Shown here one piece after another: positions 49,688-59,155 of a stretch of 64,000 nucleotides of DNA. Made by a program: the position numbers and the translations under genes. The notes under the pieces are model-generated. The model saw only the letters and a list, made by a program, of their open reading frames with translations, did not search any database and had not been told where the DNA came from. Positions within the stretch are counted from its first letter, which is position 1. Each line of letters starts with the position of its first letter. Source of the stretch: Marinobacter zhejiangensis (GTDB lineage Bacteria; Pseudomonadota; Gammaproteobacteria; Pseudomonadales; Oleiphilaceae); assembly GCF_900114775.1 (NCBI RefSeq), contig NZ_FOUE01000006.1:164816-228815 (forward strand). The letters are read 5' to 3'.

Positions 49688-51049
49688 ATGCGTAACCTGA
49701 TCCTGAATACCGATTCCTACAAGACATCCCACTTCCAGCAGTACCCGGCGAACACCCGGTTCATCTCCAGCTATATCGAGTCCCGTGGCGGCGTCTATCC
49801 ATCCACCGTGTTCTTCGGCTTGCAGGCGTTCATCAAGGAATACCTCAGCCGCCCCATTACCACCGCGGACATTGATGAGGCCGACGCCGTTTGCCAGGCC
49901 CACGGCGTTCCGTTCAACCGTTCTGGCTGGGAGTACATTCGAGATGTCTACCAAGGCTACTTACCGCTTGAGATTGAAGCAGCGCCGGAGGGAGCAGAGA
50001 TCCCGACGGGCAATGTACTGGCTCAGGTTCGCAACACCGACCCCAACTGCGCCTGGCTTACCAGCTATGTTGAGACCGCCCTGTTGCGAGCTGTCTGGTA
50101 CCCCACCACGGTTGCCACTGTGTCCCGTGCCTGCCGAGACATTATCGAAGGCTTCATGAACGACACCTGCGACACCCTGGATGGCCTGCCCTTCAAGCTC
50201 CACGATTTTGGTGCACGGGGTGCCAGTTCCGAGGAAAGTTCCGCCCTCGGTGGTATGGGTCACCTGCTGAGTTTCCGGGGCACCGACAACCTGTCCGCGA
50301 TCATGGCGGCACGGCGCTACTACGGCGCTGATATGGCCGGCTTCTCGATTCCGGCCGCGGAACACAGCACCATCACCAGCTGGGGTCGTGACGGTGAAGC
50401 AGCGGCCTACGCCAACATGCTGGAGCAGTTTGGTGGCGAAGGCCGGACGGTGGCGGTGGTCAGCGATTCCTACGACTTGTGGAACGCCATCGATAACATC
50501 TGGGGCTGCGAGTTGAAGGACCGCGTGCAGACCAGCGGAGGCACCCTGGTGATCCGGCCAGACTCCGGCGTTCCGGAAGAGATTGTGCCCGAGACCATCG
50601 AGCGCCTGATGGCCCGCTTCGGCTATAGCATCAACGGCAAAGGCTACCGGGTGTTGCCGGATTGTATCCGGGTGATCCAGGGTGATGGAGTCAATGCCGA
50701 CAGCATTCGCGCCATCCTGACCGCGATGAAGGAACGGGGGCAAAGTGCCGACAACATTGCCTTCGGCATGGGGGCGGAGTTGTTGCAGAAGGTCAATCGA
50801 GACACCCAGCGCTTTGCCATGAAGGCCTCCGCCATCCAGATTGGCGATACCTGGCAGGACGTCTACAAGGACCCCATCACCGATCCCGGCAAACGTTCCA
50901 AGCGGGGACGGTTGGCCCTGATCCAGGATGAAGGCAGCTATATAACCGTTCGGGCCGACGCCCTGGATGGCCGCGCCAACCAGTTGGTTACCGTGTACCG
51001 CAATGGTGACCTGCTCAACCGCACTGACTGGGATAGCGTCTGCCAGTAG
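49688..51049 (+). CDS. nadV: nicotinamide phosphoribosyltransferase
   Basis: 453 residues. NAMPT-type enzyme: opens LILNTDSYKTSHFQQYP, with the PRPP and nicotinamide site in LHDFGARGASSEESSALGG, the catalytic His in PAAEHSTITSWG and phosphate-binding LVIRPDSGVPEE, plus the C-terminal FAMKASAIQIGDTWQDVYKD. It converts nicotinamide and PRPP to NMN for the adjacent NadM. The start at 49688 has GGAGG 7 bp upstream; an upstream in-frame start (49640) overlaps untranslated leader. Confidence 0.93.
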   Translation: MRNLILNTDSYKTSHFQQYPANTRFISSYIESRGGVYPSTVFFGLQAFIKEYLSRPITTADIDEADAVCQAHGVPFNRSGWEYIRDVYQGYLPLEIEAAPEGAEIPTGNVLAQVRNTDPNCAWLTSYVETALLRAVWYPTTVATVSRACRDIIEGFMNDTCDTLDGLPFKLHDFGARGASSEESSALGGMGHLLSFRGTDNLSAIMAARRYYGADMAGFSIPAAEHSTITSWGRDGEAAAYANMLEQFGGEGRTVAVVSDSYDLWNAIDNIWGCELKDRVQTSGGTLVIRPDSGVPEEIVPETIERLMARFGYSINGKGYRVLPDCIRVIQGDGVNADSIRAILTAMKERGQSADNIAFGMGAELLQKVNRDTQRFAMKASAIQIGDTWQDVYKDPITDPGKRSKRGRLALIQDEGSYITVRADALDGRANQLVTVYRNGDLLNRTDWDSVCQ

Positions 51050-51091
51050 GCCACAGAACCCAGAAGCCCGCACTTAGTCAGCCTTCGAGTC

Positions 51092-51118
51092 CGGTCAGGA
51101 GCATGACCCTCCTGACCG
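51092..51118 (+). terminator. hairpin downstream of nadV
   Basis: CGGTCAGGAG (51092-51101) and CTCCTGACCG (51109-51118), a perfect 10-bp stem with a 7-base loop, 43 bp after the stop. The T-run is missing, so it may act with Rho or protect the transcript. Confidence 0.6.
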
Positions 51119-51203
51119 TGACACTTCGTCGCGAATGAGAGAGACCTCCCCCAACGAATCCGTTAGCATCGGTCGTTCCCTGCTATCTCATGGAGTTGTT
51201 GTT

Positions 51204-51650
51204 ATGGGCCTGGCCGAAAAGCTCAGTATTACTGCCGCGTTTGTGTTCTTCATGACCGGCCTGTTGACCGGCATCTGGAAATACCGCTGTATGGCCACCA
51301 GTGCCAACGGTGCGGCTCCGGTTTATGTCAACGTGGCTCATCGCAGTTCGCTGATGTACGCATTTGCGGCCCTGCTACTGGCCTACTTTGCGAAGCTGAG
51401 CAGTTTTTCCGAGCTGACCAACACCCTGGCCGCGGGCGCCGCGCTGACCTACTTTGCCCTGGCCATCTTCACCTACCTGATTCATGGCTGGCTGGACGAT
51501 ACCAGCAACCAGCTGCGCAAACCCCACCGTCTGGGCAAGCGCCTGCTGCCCCCCTGGATGACACCGCTGTTTATGTGGACATTGATCCTGGCGGAAGTGG
51601 GTGGTGTTGCGGTATTGGGTATTGGCGCGCTGCAGACAGTCTGGGGTTAA
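51204..51650 (+). CDS. small integral membrane protein, 148 aa
   Basis: Four membrane helices (ITAAFVFFMTGLLTGIW, LMYAFAALLLAYFA, LTYFALAIFTYLIHGWL and LFMWTLILAEVGGVAVLG). The ATG at 51204 has GGAG about 10 bp upstream; the longer reading from 51135 begins in a charged leader without SD. Contains WKYRCMATSANGAAPVYV, a conserved-looking cytoplasmic loop. No family recognised with certainty. Convergent with the hemerythrin gene. Confidence 0.65.
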   Translation: MGLAEKLSITAAFVFFMTGLLTGIWKYRCMATSANGAAPVYVNVAHRSSLMYAFAALLLAYFAKLSSFSELTNTLAAGAALTYFALAIFTYLIHGWLDDTSNQLRKPHRLGKRLLPPWMTPLFMWTLILAEVGGVAVLGIGALQTVWG

Positions 51651-51656
51651 GGAGAG

Positions 51657-52295
51657 CTAAGGGGCGCCATTTTCGTCGGTGGGGCCATGCTGCATGGCCC
51701 TGAGCTTGGCTTCTGCCCGCTGCCGGGCTTCTTTCTCCCGGATCAGTTCCACCGCATTTGCTGACAACTTGCCGTAAGTCTCCAGCATTGCCCGCACCAT
51801 CACCGCCACCGGCCCACTGAGTTGTTCATCGGCCTGTGCGCGGGCGTCCTCGACGTCCATGCCCGAATCCATCGCGTGTACCATCAACGCCATCCGGCGG
51901 TCCGACTCAAGAATGTGGAAGGCCAGCCAACGGGTCAGGAAATCGAACAGCCCTTTCAGGTCACGCTCCCGGTCGTCGCTCTCCTGCCAGTACTCCTTCA
52001 CCTGCTCAAAGAACAGTTCATGAGCCTGATGGTGATTCTGGTAAAGGGGCTGGTCGCGAAAATAGCGCTGCCAGATCCGCTCTTCCGCCTCAAAGTGGTA
52101 ATGGGTGTAATCCAGCAGGTCTTGCAGCAGGTGGCGGAACTGGATGTCATCGGCACAGGAAAAGTGACTCGCCAGCCGATTGAGGATCGCCACCAGCTTG
52201 CGGTGCTGTTGGTCGATCAACTCAATGCCGGTTTCAAAGTGACTGTTCCAGGGAAAGATTTCGTACCCTGAATGTTCGTTATCTGACCTGGACAT
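51657..52295 (-). CDS. bacteriohemerythrin
   Basis: 212 residues. The di-iron ligands follow the family order: NSHFETGIELIDQQHRKLV (first two His), HYHFEAEERIW (His-x3-Glu), YQNHHQAHELFFEQ and HILESDRRM at the C-terminal side. It binds O2 reversibly. A ~60-residue C-terminal extension (LSANAVELIREKEARQRAEA) is a coiled coil, which is unusual and could serve oligomerisation or partner binding; no membrane or signalling domain is attached. Confidence 0.88.
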   Translation of the reverse strand: MSRSDNEHSGYEIFPWNSHFETGIELIDQQHRKLVAILNRLASHFSCADDIQFRHLLQDLLDYTHYHFEAEERIWQRYFRDQPLYQNHHQAHELFFEQVKEYWQESDDRERDLKGLFDFLTRWLAFHILESDRRMALMVHAMDSGMDVEDARAQADEQLSGPVAVMVRAMLETYGKLSANAVELIREKEARQRAEAKLRAMQHGPTDENGAP

Positions 52296-52440
52296 TTACT
52301 CTCCCCCCAATGTTCTAACACTAGCCCAGCATTGCCCACCCTGCTCTGACCGACATCAATTCCGCGATGAGTGAAGAACGGTTAAGACGGCGGTTCGCCA
52401 TGGGTTAGAATGGGCGTCCACTCAACAGCATGGGGCGACC

Positions 52441-52914
52441 ATGGCGAAATGGCTGGTTAAATCAGAACCTGACGAATGCGGCATTGATGATTTTGCCCGC
52501 GACCCGCAAGGGGTGATCCCATGGGACGGTGTCCGCAACTACCAGGCCCGTAACTTCCTGGCGCAAATGCAGGAGGGTGACGAGGTGTTTATCTACCATT
52601 CCAGTTGCAAGCACATCGGGATTGCCGGCATCGTCAGGGTGGCGAAATCCGCGTACCCGGACCCGCTGCAGTTCGACCCGGACTCCCGCTATTTTGATGC
52701 CAAGAGTTCACCGGACAAGCCCCGCTGGCAGGCCGTTGACCTGAGTTTTGTGCGCAAGCTGCCAAAACTGATTTCACTGGACCGTATCAAGAGCCTGCAG
52801 GGCCTGACGGACTTGCCGTTGGTCCGCAAAGGCACCCGGCTGTCGGTCATGCCAGTCAGCGACCATGACTGGGAGACGATCCTGACACTGGACGCTACCC
52901 CGAACGGGCATTGA
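52441..52914 (+). CDS. EVE domain protein
   Basis: 157 residues. EVE/PUA-like fold: MAKWLVKSEPDECGIDDFAR, VRNYQARNFLAQMQEGDEVF and FIYHSSCKHIGIAGIVRVAK are characteristic. EVE domains bind modified bases such as methylated cytosine in DNA or RNA, from knowledge of the family. Start at 52441 with GGGGCGACC upstream. Single gene followed 68 bp later by the ion-channel gene. Confidence 0.88.
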   Translation: MAKWLVKSEPDECGIDDFARDPQGVIPWDGVRNYQARNFLAQMQEGDEVFIYHSSCKHIGIAGIVRVAKSAYPDPLQFDPDSRYFDAKSSPDKPRWQAVDLSFVRKLPKLISLDRIKSLQGLTDLPLVRKGTRLSVMPVSDHDWETILTLDATPNGH

Positions 52915-52982
52915 CCTTTAAAATCCCCTTCCCGGATGTGTCACCCAATCAAACAGACAGGTAACAGGAGAATTGGCAAGCC

Positions 52983-53807
52983 ATGTCATCCGTAATAACC
53001 GGAGTCTCGACGCTGGAGCAACTCCGTCGTATTGAATCCAGCAAGCTGTTCCAGGGTTCGGTGATTGCCATCATCATCCTGTCGGCACTGACCATCGGCG
53101 CCAAGACTTACGACCTGCCGCCCCTATTCGCCGAGGTGCTGGGCCTGCTCGACGGCGCTATTACGGTGTTCTTCCTGGTCGAGATCCTGTTCCGTTTCAG
53201 TGTCTTCCAGAACAAGAAACGCTTCCTGCTCGATGGCTGGAACCTGTTTGATACCCTGGTCGTTATCGGCAGCCTGATCCCCCTGGACAGCTCCGAAGCG
53301 GTGCTGCTGGGCCGGCTGCTGCGGGTATTCCGGGTACTGCGACTGGTGTCGGTGGTGCCGGAGCTGCGCTTCCTGATCAACTCGCTGCTCAAGGCGATTC
53401 CGCGTATGGGCTACATCGCCCTGCTGATGTTCATCATCTTCTATATCTACGCGGCCATGGGTTCCATGTTCTTCGCCGATGTCGATGAAACCCTGTGGGG
53501 CGATGTGGCCATTTCCATGCTGACGCTGTTCCGGGTAGCCACCTTCGAGGACTGGACCGATGTCATGTACGCCACCATGGAGACCTATCCCCTGAGCTGG
53601 CTGTACTACCTGACGTTCATTTTCCTGACCGCGTTCGTATTCCTGAACATGATGATCGGCGCAATTCTGGAGGTGATGAGCGAGGAGCAGAATGCCCAAC
53701 AGGCGCAGCAGGCCCATGACGAACGCCACGAGATGGCCCGCCGTCTGGCGGAGGTGCAGGAGCAACTCAAGGAACTCACCGAGCTGGTGCGCACCCGCAA
53801 GGACTGA
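52983..53807 (+). CDS. voltage-gated sodium-type ion channel (BacNav-like)
   Basis: 274 residues, six transmembrane helices. The S4 voltage sensor is RLLRVFRVLRLVSVVPELRF with arginines every third residue. The pore loop reads TLFRVATFEDWTDVMYATME; the selectivity-filter position FEDW corresponds to LESW of NaChBac and FEDW-type variants of other marine BacNav proteins. The S6 helix (YYLTFIFLTAFVFLNMMIGA) leads into a C-terminal coiled coil (about 240-274) rich in Glu/Gln that tetramerises the channel. One subunit per channel, four needed. Confidence 0.9.
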   Translation: MSSVITGVSTLEQLRRIESSKLFQGSVIAIIILSALTIGAKTYDLPPLFAEVLGLLDGAITVFFLVEILFRFSVFQNKKRFLLDGWNLFDTLVVIGSLIPLDSSEAVLLGRLLRVFRVLRLVSVVPELRFLINSLLKAIPRMGYIALLMFIIFYIYAAMGSMFFADVDETLWGDVAISMLTLFRVATFEDWTDVMYATMETYPLSWLYYLTFIFLTAFVFLNMMIGAILEVMSEEQNAQQAQQAHDERHEMARRLAEVQEQLKELTELVRTRKD

Positions 53808-53820
53808 ACGCCCCTACAAC

Positions 53821-53861
53821 CGTCAGGCGCTGCCGTGCGAAGTGCCCGGTAGTGCCTGACG
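53821..53861. terminator. hairpin between ion channel and mhpR-like gene
   Basis: CGTCAGGC (53821-53828) and GCCTGACG (53854-53861) form an 8-bp stem with an internal 25-base loop that itself can fold. It lies between convergent genes. Confidence 0.5.
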
Positions 53862-53934
53862 TTAACCATCGCCTGCAGCGCCCCTGCACCGAGCAGGAAC
53901 TCTAGCCGATTGGAGTTTCCTGTATCCGCCCCGA

Positions 53935-54708
53935 CTATATCCGCAGGCTTTCCCCGATGCGTTGCGCCTTATCCAGCATATAGTCGTGAAATTTGGCCGC
54001 AGCCTCGTCAGGCGTCATATAGGAGCGGTGGAAGATGATATTCAGGCTGCCAAAAATTTCGTCTTGTACGTAGACCGGCACGGCGATAGAGGCAATTTTT
54101 GAGTACTCATCCCACTCCCCCGAATTCTGACCGTACCCCTTTCTTTTGGTCTCGCTGAGTACCCGACGAACATACGCGTCGTCCTGAGCCAACCGCGAGT
54201 CCAGCGATGTTCCGGATTTGAGAATGTCGATGATGTATGTACGTTGCTCGTCGGAGCAGCTGGCCAGATAGGCTTTTCCGCTGGCGGTCATCAACATCGG
54301 CAGACGCTTGCCAATCATCGAACTTGTCAGCGACAACCTGCTGGTCCGGTGCGTAGACTCGATAACGAGCATGGAGTCCAGCTTGAACGTCGACAGGTCG
54401 GCTGGCCACATGACGTGCGCAGTCAGCTCGTTCATCAGCTCCAGGGTCTTGGTGGAATGTACGCTTTCATGGCGATAGCCGTCGCTCAACTTGCGCACCT
54501 TCGGTGAAAGGTAGAAAAAGGTATCGTCGGCCGATCGCTGAACATAGTTGAGGGACACAAGGGTTTCCAGGTAACGACGAACGGTTGTCCGGTGGATCCC
54601 GGTTAACACCGCAATCTGATTACAGGTCGCCCGACAGCCAATGTCATTGATGGCTTCCAGAATCTGCAGGCCTCGCTGTACTCCTTGAACTGTCTTATAC
54701 ACACACAC
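53935..54708 (-). CDS. mhpR: IclR-family regulator, MhpR-like
   Basis: 257 residues. N-terminal winged helix (VQRGLQILEAINDIGCRATC, NQIAVLTGIHRTTVRRYLET), then the IclR effector domain with GKRLPMLMTASGKAYLASCS and IASIAVPVYVQDEIFGSLNI. MhpR of the phenylpropionate pathway is an IclR protein of this kind. Two palindromes that resemble the MhpR operator lie in front of the dctP and mhpB genes. In E. coli MhpR activates mhpABCDFE with a dihydroxy- or hydroxyphenylpropionate as inducer; the same is likely here. Confidence 0.8.
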   Translation of the reverse strand: MCVYKTVQGVQRGLQILEAINDIGCRATCNQIAVLTGIHRTTVRRYLETLVSLNYVQRSADDTFFYLSPKVRKLSDGYRHESVHSTKTLELMNELTAHVMWPADLSTFKLDSMLVIESTHRTSRLSLTSSMIGKRLPMLMTASGKAYLASCSDEQRTYIIDILKSGTSLDSRLAQDDAYVRRVLSETKRKGYGQNSGEWDEYSKIASIAVPVYVQDEIFGSLNIIFHRSYMTPDEAAAKFHDYMLDKAQRIGESLRI

Positions 54709-54760
54709 CTCATCAGATAGATGCCCCTCCCAAATGGCGAGGGGCCCAATGCGACCGGAT

Positions 54761-55897
54761 TCAGAAGCTATACTTTGCCATCATTTGCAGGCGTGTTGCA
54801 GCACCGTCGCGACCGTCAACAACCTCTCTCGTGTGGTGAGAGACTTCCACGCCATAGTCGACGTTCTTCACGGGCGACCAAATGTAGTTCAGGTAAAAGC
54901 TTTGGTACTTGTCGTCCCGGTCTGCCCCTACCGCGCCAGCGTCGTATGCATCATCCCAGTCAGCCTGTCCCAGCCCGTAGGCGAGATTGTAGCTTCCCTG
55001 GCCAGCATTAACGGTCATGCCCAGGGTGCCGCCCACGGCGGTTATGGCATCGACCTGGCCGGTACGAGGGTCCACATAGGCCGGAGCCGCCGGCCCAAGA
55101 TACAGATAGCCCCCAACGCCCTCACCATAAACAACCGAGCCTTGCACGCTGATGGTCGGAGTCAGCCGAAGCTTGGCCGCCAGGGACGCGCCGTATCCAA
55201 GCTCAGAGTCTTCGTCATCACTGACGGCGTTATAGGCCTCGAGCTGGCGAACCAACACGGACGTCGCATAGGAAAACCGCTCGCCCGCCCTTTCATACCG
55301 CAGGGTCAGGTCTGGCAGGCTACTCTTGGCTTCAACATCCGCCACACCGCTGTACGTAACCCCCCCCAGTCCGGAGGGGTCCTCAATCGCCACAGAAAGC
55401 CCTTGATAGGTATATCGCAACTGCGCGTGACGTGAAATGTTGGGCTGTCCCACCTGCCCGGTGAAATCCACGGTCGGCGTGAAGCCCAGGAAACTGGTGA
55501 AGTTGGTGGTGGTTTGTCCGGCCAGAACACCGTTCCACTCCCCATAGGCATGTCTCAGCCGCAGGGTTCCCCCGCCGTTGCCCCAAAAGTCACCTTCTAT
55601 GTAGGTTTTCAGGTTACCGGCTTCGGTTGGGGTATCGGTTTGTAGACCAATGCGAGTCTGAAACGCGTGGGCGTCAAAGTGACCATCCGCTCCGGTTTCG
55701 CCATCCAAGCGTACTGCCGAATTAGAGGCCGCATTACCGAGCTTGGCGTCCAGGTCATAAATAAGATCGAGCTTACCATAGCCCTTGATCGTGACCTGGG
55801 TGTCTCCGGCCTCAAAGCCAATGGCCGATGCTGTCGTGGTAAAAATTCCGAAGTTTAAAAAGGAAATCGCCGCTGCAATATACTTAACTTTATTGTT
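54761..55897 (-). CDS. DcaP-like outer membrane porin
   Basis: 378 residues from the ATG at 55897. Signal peptide ending TTTASA-IGF, then alternating beta strands with the TQVTIKGYGKLDLIYDLDAK opening common in DcaP-type trimeric porins, and a C-terminal LQMMAKYSF ending in Phe, as outer-membrane barrels do. Lies between mhpR and the SDR in the pathway cluster, so it probably admits the aromatic substrate. An upstream ATG (55915) is possible. Confidence 0.78.
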   Translation of the reverse strand, partial: NNKVKYIAAAISFLNFGIFTTTASAIGFEAGDTQVTIKGYGKLDLIYDLDAKLGNAASNSAVRLDGETGADGHFDAHAFQTRIGLQTDTPTEAGNLKTYIEGDFWGNGGGTLRLRHAYGEWNGVLAGQTTTNFTSFLGFTPTVDFTGQVGQPNISRHAQLRYTYQGLSVAIEDPSGLGGVTYSGVADVEAKSSLPDLTLRYERAGERFSYATSVLVRQLEAYNAVSDDEDSELGYGASLAAKLRLTPTISVQGSVVYGEGVGGYLYLGPAAPAYVDPRTGQVDAITAVGGTLGMTVNAGQGSYNLAYGLGQADWDDAYDAGAVGADRDDKYQSFYLNYIWSPVKNVDYGVEVSHHTREVVDGRDGAATRLQMMAKYSF

Positions 55898-55915
55898 CAT
55901 TAACTGCCTCACCAT

Positions 55916-56407
55916 CTAATTAAAAATATTTTGTTTTTATGCTTTAAGAACCCATTAATCTTGCAGATTTATTACCTCCCCCCTTAGTGACCAAAACCCA
56001 AGAACCCGACATCAAATTCCACTCTTAAAACCCCGCCAAACAGGAAAATCCGGGATTTCAGACAACAAGAACCCACCCAAATGAAATATTCAGGAAAAAA
56101 TGATCGATCCTAATTAAAAGCGGTATTAAACTGGTTTTTTATGAGATTGTTTCGCCATCAATCCCCACCACCATTGAACTGGCAAAACGGGGCCTTAAGG
56201 CGAAACTTTCCATTACAAAGTTGCCCTTACAAATTCAGTACCGTTTGATAGATGGCGCCACCTTTCACTTAGAAAAAACATCCAAATGAAAGGGTATCAG
56301 CGCACCTAATTAGAACTAAATTAAAAACAAATAAAGGATATTATTTTTTATTTTCTCTTAATAACCACAACAAACACTCCCCTTCATTACCTGAACCCCG
56401 CGCGCAT
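55916..56407. other. AT-rich intergenic region before the porin gene
   Basis: 492 bp without a convincing gene, clearly more A/T-rich than the flanks. An inverted repeat GTTTCGCC (56149-56156) / GGCGAAAC (56199-56206), 42 bp apart, lies near the middle. TTTTTTATGAG and AATTAAAAGCGG stretches could hold promoters for the porin. No MhpR-type GTGCAC palindrome is present here. Confidence 0.5.
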
Positions 56408-57166
56408 TTAAGCCATCCGGTAACCACCGTTAACATCAATCGATGCGCCAGTAATGTAAGACGCCAAAGGAGACAACAGGAATTCAATGGCTCCTGCCAC
56501 ATCATCACCCTCCCCCAGACGGCCAAGCGGTACTCGGGATGCCACGTTGTCAGCAGGATTCCCTTGACGGAACATTTGAGTATCAATCAGGCCTGGACAG
56601 ACGCTGTTCGCCAGCACGCCGTCCTCGGCGTAATCTCGTGCGATCGATTTGGTCAGGGCAATCACCGATGCCTTGCTGGCAATGTACGCCGGGCAGGACC
56701 TGTACCCGCCCAGTTGCGCCGCCGCAGAGGACACATTGACAAGCCGCTTTGGCTGCTCTGGGTTCTTAATGTTTTCTTGCTGGAGGAAAGCCTGACACAT
56801 CAGGAAAATACCAGTGCTGTTGACCTGGAACACCCGATTCCAAAGATCCAGCGAGGTCTGCTCCAGGCTGATACGGTCGCCGTTGTCAGCCACCGGAGAA
56901 ATACCAAAGCAGTTTGCAAGCGCGGAGGCCTGGATGCCCTGGTTCTTCAGCTCCAGAAACAGGTTCCGCACCGACGCTTCACTCCCCACATCGACGGTGA
57001 AGCTTTGGTGCCCCGCCGCTGGCAGGCCTTCAATAACCTCATCCAGCCCCTTGCGGTCAATGTCGCACAAGACAAGGCGATGGGTGTCCAATCGCGCCAA
57101 ACGTTCAGCAACCGCTCGCCCAATGCCACCGGCGGCCCCTGATACAATCACCACTTCCTTAGTCAT
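56408..57166 (-). CDS. short-chain dehydrogenase/reductase
   Basis: 252 residues. NAD(P)-binding motif VIVSGAAGGIGRAVAERLAR, catalytic Ser in NVSSAAAQLGG and YIASK (Y-x3-K). The C-terminal GGYRMA and DVNGGYRM end is usual for SDRs. Position next to the TRAP genes and mhp genes suggests oxidation of a side-chain alcohol or dihydrodiol on the way to the catechol-type intermediate; the substrate is inferred only from context. Ends/starts 10 bp from the TRAP permease gene. Confidence 0.82.
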   Translation of the reverse strand: MTKEVVIVSGAAGGIGRAVAERLARLDTHRLVLCDIDRKGLDEVIEGLPAAGHQSFTVDVGSEASVRNLFLELKNQGIQASALANCFGISPVADNGDRISLEQTSLDLWNRVFQVNSTGIFLMCQAFLQQENIKNPEQPKRLVNVSSAAAQLGGYRSCPAYIASKASVIALTKSIARDYAEDGVLANSVCPGLIDTQMFRQGNPADNVASRVPLGRLGEGDDVAGAIEFLLSPLASYITGASIDVNGGYRMA

Positions 57167-57175
57167 AAAATTTCC

Positions 57176-59089
57176 TCATATCACGCTAGGTAGCCAGAGA
57201 GCGATGGCAGGGAAACTCACCAGGAGCACGATCCGAAGCGCATCCGCCACCAGGAAGGGGGTCACGCCCCTGAAAATGTCTTTCATCTGGACACGGTCAC
57301 CCACCACCGATTTCATCACGAATACATTGATGCCAAGCGGCGGCGTGATCATGCCGATTTCCACCAGTGAAAGTGTCACCACACCCCACCACACCAGGTC
57401 GTAACCCATGCCCACGATCAGAGGCAGTACGACCGGGGCAGTCACCAGAACAGCCGCAACCGTATCAAATACCGTTCCAATGGCCAGGTAGATGACAACC
57501 AGTGCCACCAGGATAAAGACATGGGGTGTTTCCTGCGGATTGACGTAATCCAGAATCAGGTCCGCCGCACCGGCAAAGCTCATCAGGGTCGCGAAAACGC
57601 TGGCACCGATATAGATCACGTAGATCGCCGCAGAATTACGTGCGGTGTCCTGAAGGCTTTCCCAAAACGCCTCAGCGCTGAAACCTTTAGAGAACACAAA
57701 GAACAACAGGGCTAAGACCGCTCCGACTGAGCCGGCTTCCTGTGTGGTGAACACGCCGCCATAAAGCCCACCCACCACCAGTCCGAACAGGACTACCGGG
57801 CGCCAGGCTTTAACCAGGTCCTCCACCGCCGTTTTTCGATCAAACGTCTGTACCTCGGGAGCGAGTTCGGGTTTGAGTCGGATGGTGATCATGATGGCAA
57901 TACAGTACAGAACCAACGCCAGCAATCCGGGGATCAGGGCCGCCTGGAACGACTCCTGGATGGACACTTCCGCGATGATGGAATAGATGATCAGAACCAC
58001 AGACGGCGGAATCAGGGCACCCAAGGTACCCCCAGCAGCAATGGTGCCAGCGGCTACGGCCGTGGAGTAACGGCGTTTAACCATTTCCGAGAATGCCACT
58101 TTGCCAAACGTTGCCGTCGTCGCAATGGATGAACCACAGATGGCGCCAAAACCGCCACAACCCACAATCGATGCAATCGCCAGCCCGCCTTTGCGGCTTC
58201 CCAGCACGGATGAGGCTGCGCGGTATATCTGACCGGACATATCCGAGGCCGTTGCAAAGTTACCCATCAGCAGAAACAGGGGAATGGCAATCAGGTCCAG
58301 GCTGGTCGCCGTTCCAACCACTACGTTTCCCGTGATTGCCAGCGCCTGACTCACCCCCAGATAGCTGCCAATGGCTAAGGCACCGACCGCGAGCAGGGAA
58401 ATCCCAACCGGCACCTGAATAAGAATCAGGGCATAAGCGGACAGGAAACCACCCACTACCAGGAACATGGCCGATGTCTGGCTATCCCCGGCCTGGGTCA
58501 CATACACAGCCCCGGCGGACACGACCGCCCCAACCATCAACAACGGCGCCAGAATTTTTTCCCTCGGGATGCCTCGAAGGTGCTCCCAGACAGCCCGCGC
58601 CATGGCCGCAACGACGATCAGCGCCAGAACAATGGACGCCGCCCCCGCCATCCCCCAGACCGGATAAGTCTGCAAGCCCAGAACCGAGGTAGTTTCTCCA
58701 TACTCATAAGCCGTCATGGCTTTGGTCATGAATGACCAGCTGATCACTCCGAGAGCACACAGGGAAAGCAGTTGCTCAAACAGCCGATTAAGGCTGCTAC
58801 CCAGCGGGCGGAATCGGGAAAACAGCTCAATCTTGATGTTGTGGGACTCGAAAAACGATGACGCAATCAGTCCGGCCACCACCACGGATATAAGCAGCTC
58901 AGACAGCTCATAGGTCCCGGCAAAGGAGTAGGAAAACACTGTTCGGGCGATCACGTCCGCACAGGTCAATGACGCCAGAACAATCAGGAATACCAGGCTC
59001 AGCCGAGTAAGAATCGTGAAGCCTTTATCCAACCCGAAGCGCTGCTGGCGTTCTAATGGTTCTGCAAATAGAGCTTGTGACTGTTCCAT
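57176..59089 (-). CDS. dctQM: TRAP transporter, fused small and large permease (DctQM)
   Basis: 637 residues. The first ~175 residues are the DctQ part with four helices (FLIVLASLTCADVIARTVFS, ELLISVVVAGLIASSFF). From about residue 200 the DctM part follows, with around 12 helices (IPLFLLMGNFATASDMSGQI, GTIAAGGTLGALIPPSVVLI, the latter the family signature, and MITPPLGINVFVMK). Fusion of Q and M is one of the known TRAP arrangements. It imports a carboxylate with Na+ using the DctP protein encoded next to it. Confidence 0.9.
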   Translation of the reverse strand: MEQSQALFAEPLERQQRFGLDKGFTILTRLSLVFLIVLASLTCADVIARTVFSYSFAGTYELSELLISVVVAGLIASSFFESHNIKIELFSRFRPLGSSLNRLFEQLLSLCALGVISWSFMTKAMTAYEYGETTSVLGLQTYPVWGMAGAASIVLALIVVAAMARAVWEHLRGIPREKILAPLLMVGAVVSAGAVYVTQAGDSQTSAMFLVVGGFLSAYALILIQVPVGISLLAVGALAIGSYLGVSQALAITGNVVVGTATSLDLIAIPLFLLMGNFATASDMSGQIYRAASSVLGSRKGGLAIASIVGCGGFGAICGSSIATTATFGKVAFSEMVKRRYSTAVAAGTIAAGGTLGALIPPSVVLIIYSIIAEVSIQESFQAALIPGLLALVLYCIAIMITIRLKPELAPEVQTFDRKTAVEDLVKAWRPVVLFGLVVGGLYGGVFTTQEAGSVGAVLALLFFVFSKGFSAEAFWESLQDTARNSAAIYVIYIGASVFATLMSFAGAADLILDYVNPQETPHVFILVALVVIYLAIGTVFDTVAAVLVTAPVVLPLIVGMGYDLVWWGVVTLSLVEIGMITPPLGINVFVMKSVVGDRVQMKDIFRGVTPFLVADALRIVLLVSFPAIALWLPSVI

Positions 59090-59155
59090 AACCGGTCATC
59101 GTCAGAAGGGTGAGTGAAGCATGCATTGCCCTTTGCACTGCATGCCCTTAGAACG

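Noticed and set aside
49961..51073. 370-residue minus-strand open frame opposite nadV
   Set aside because: Antisense shadow of nadV; no domain.
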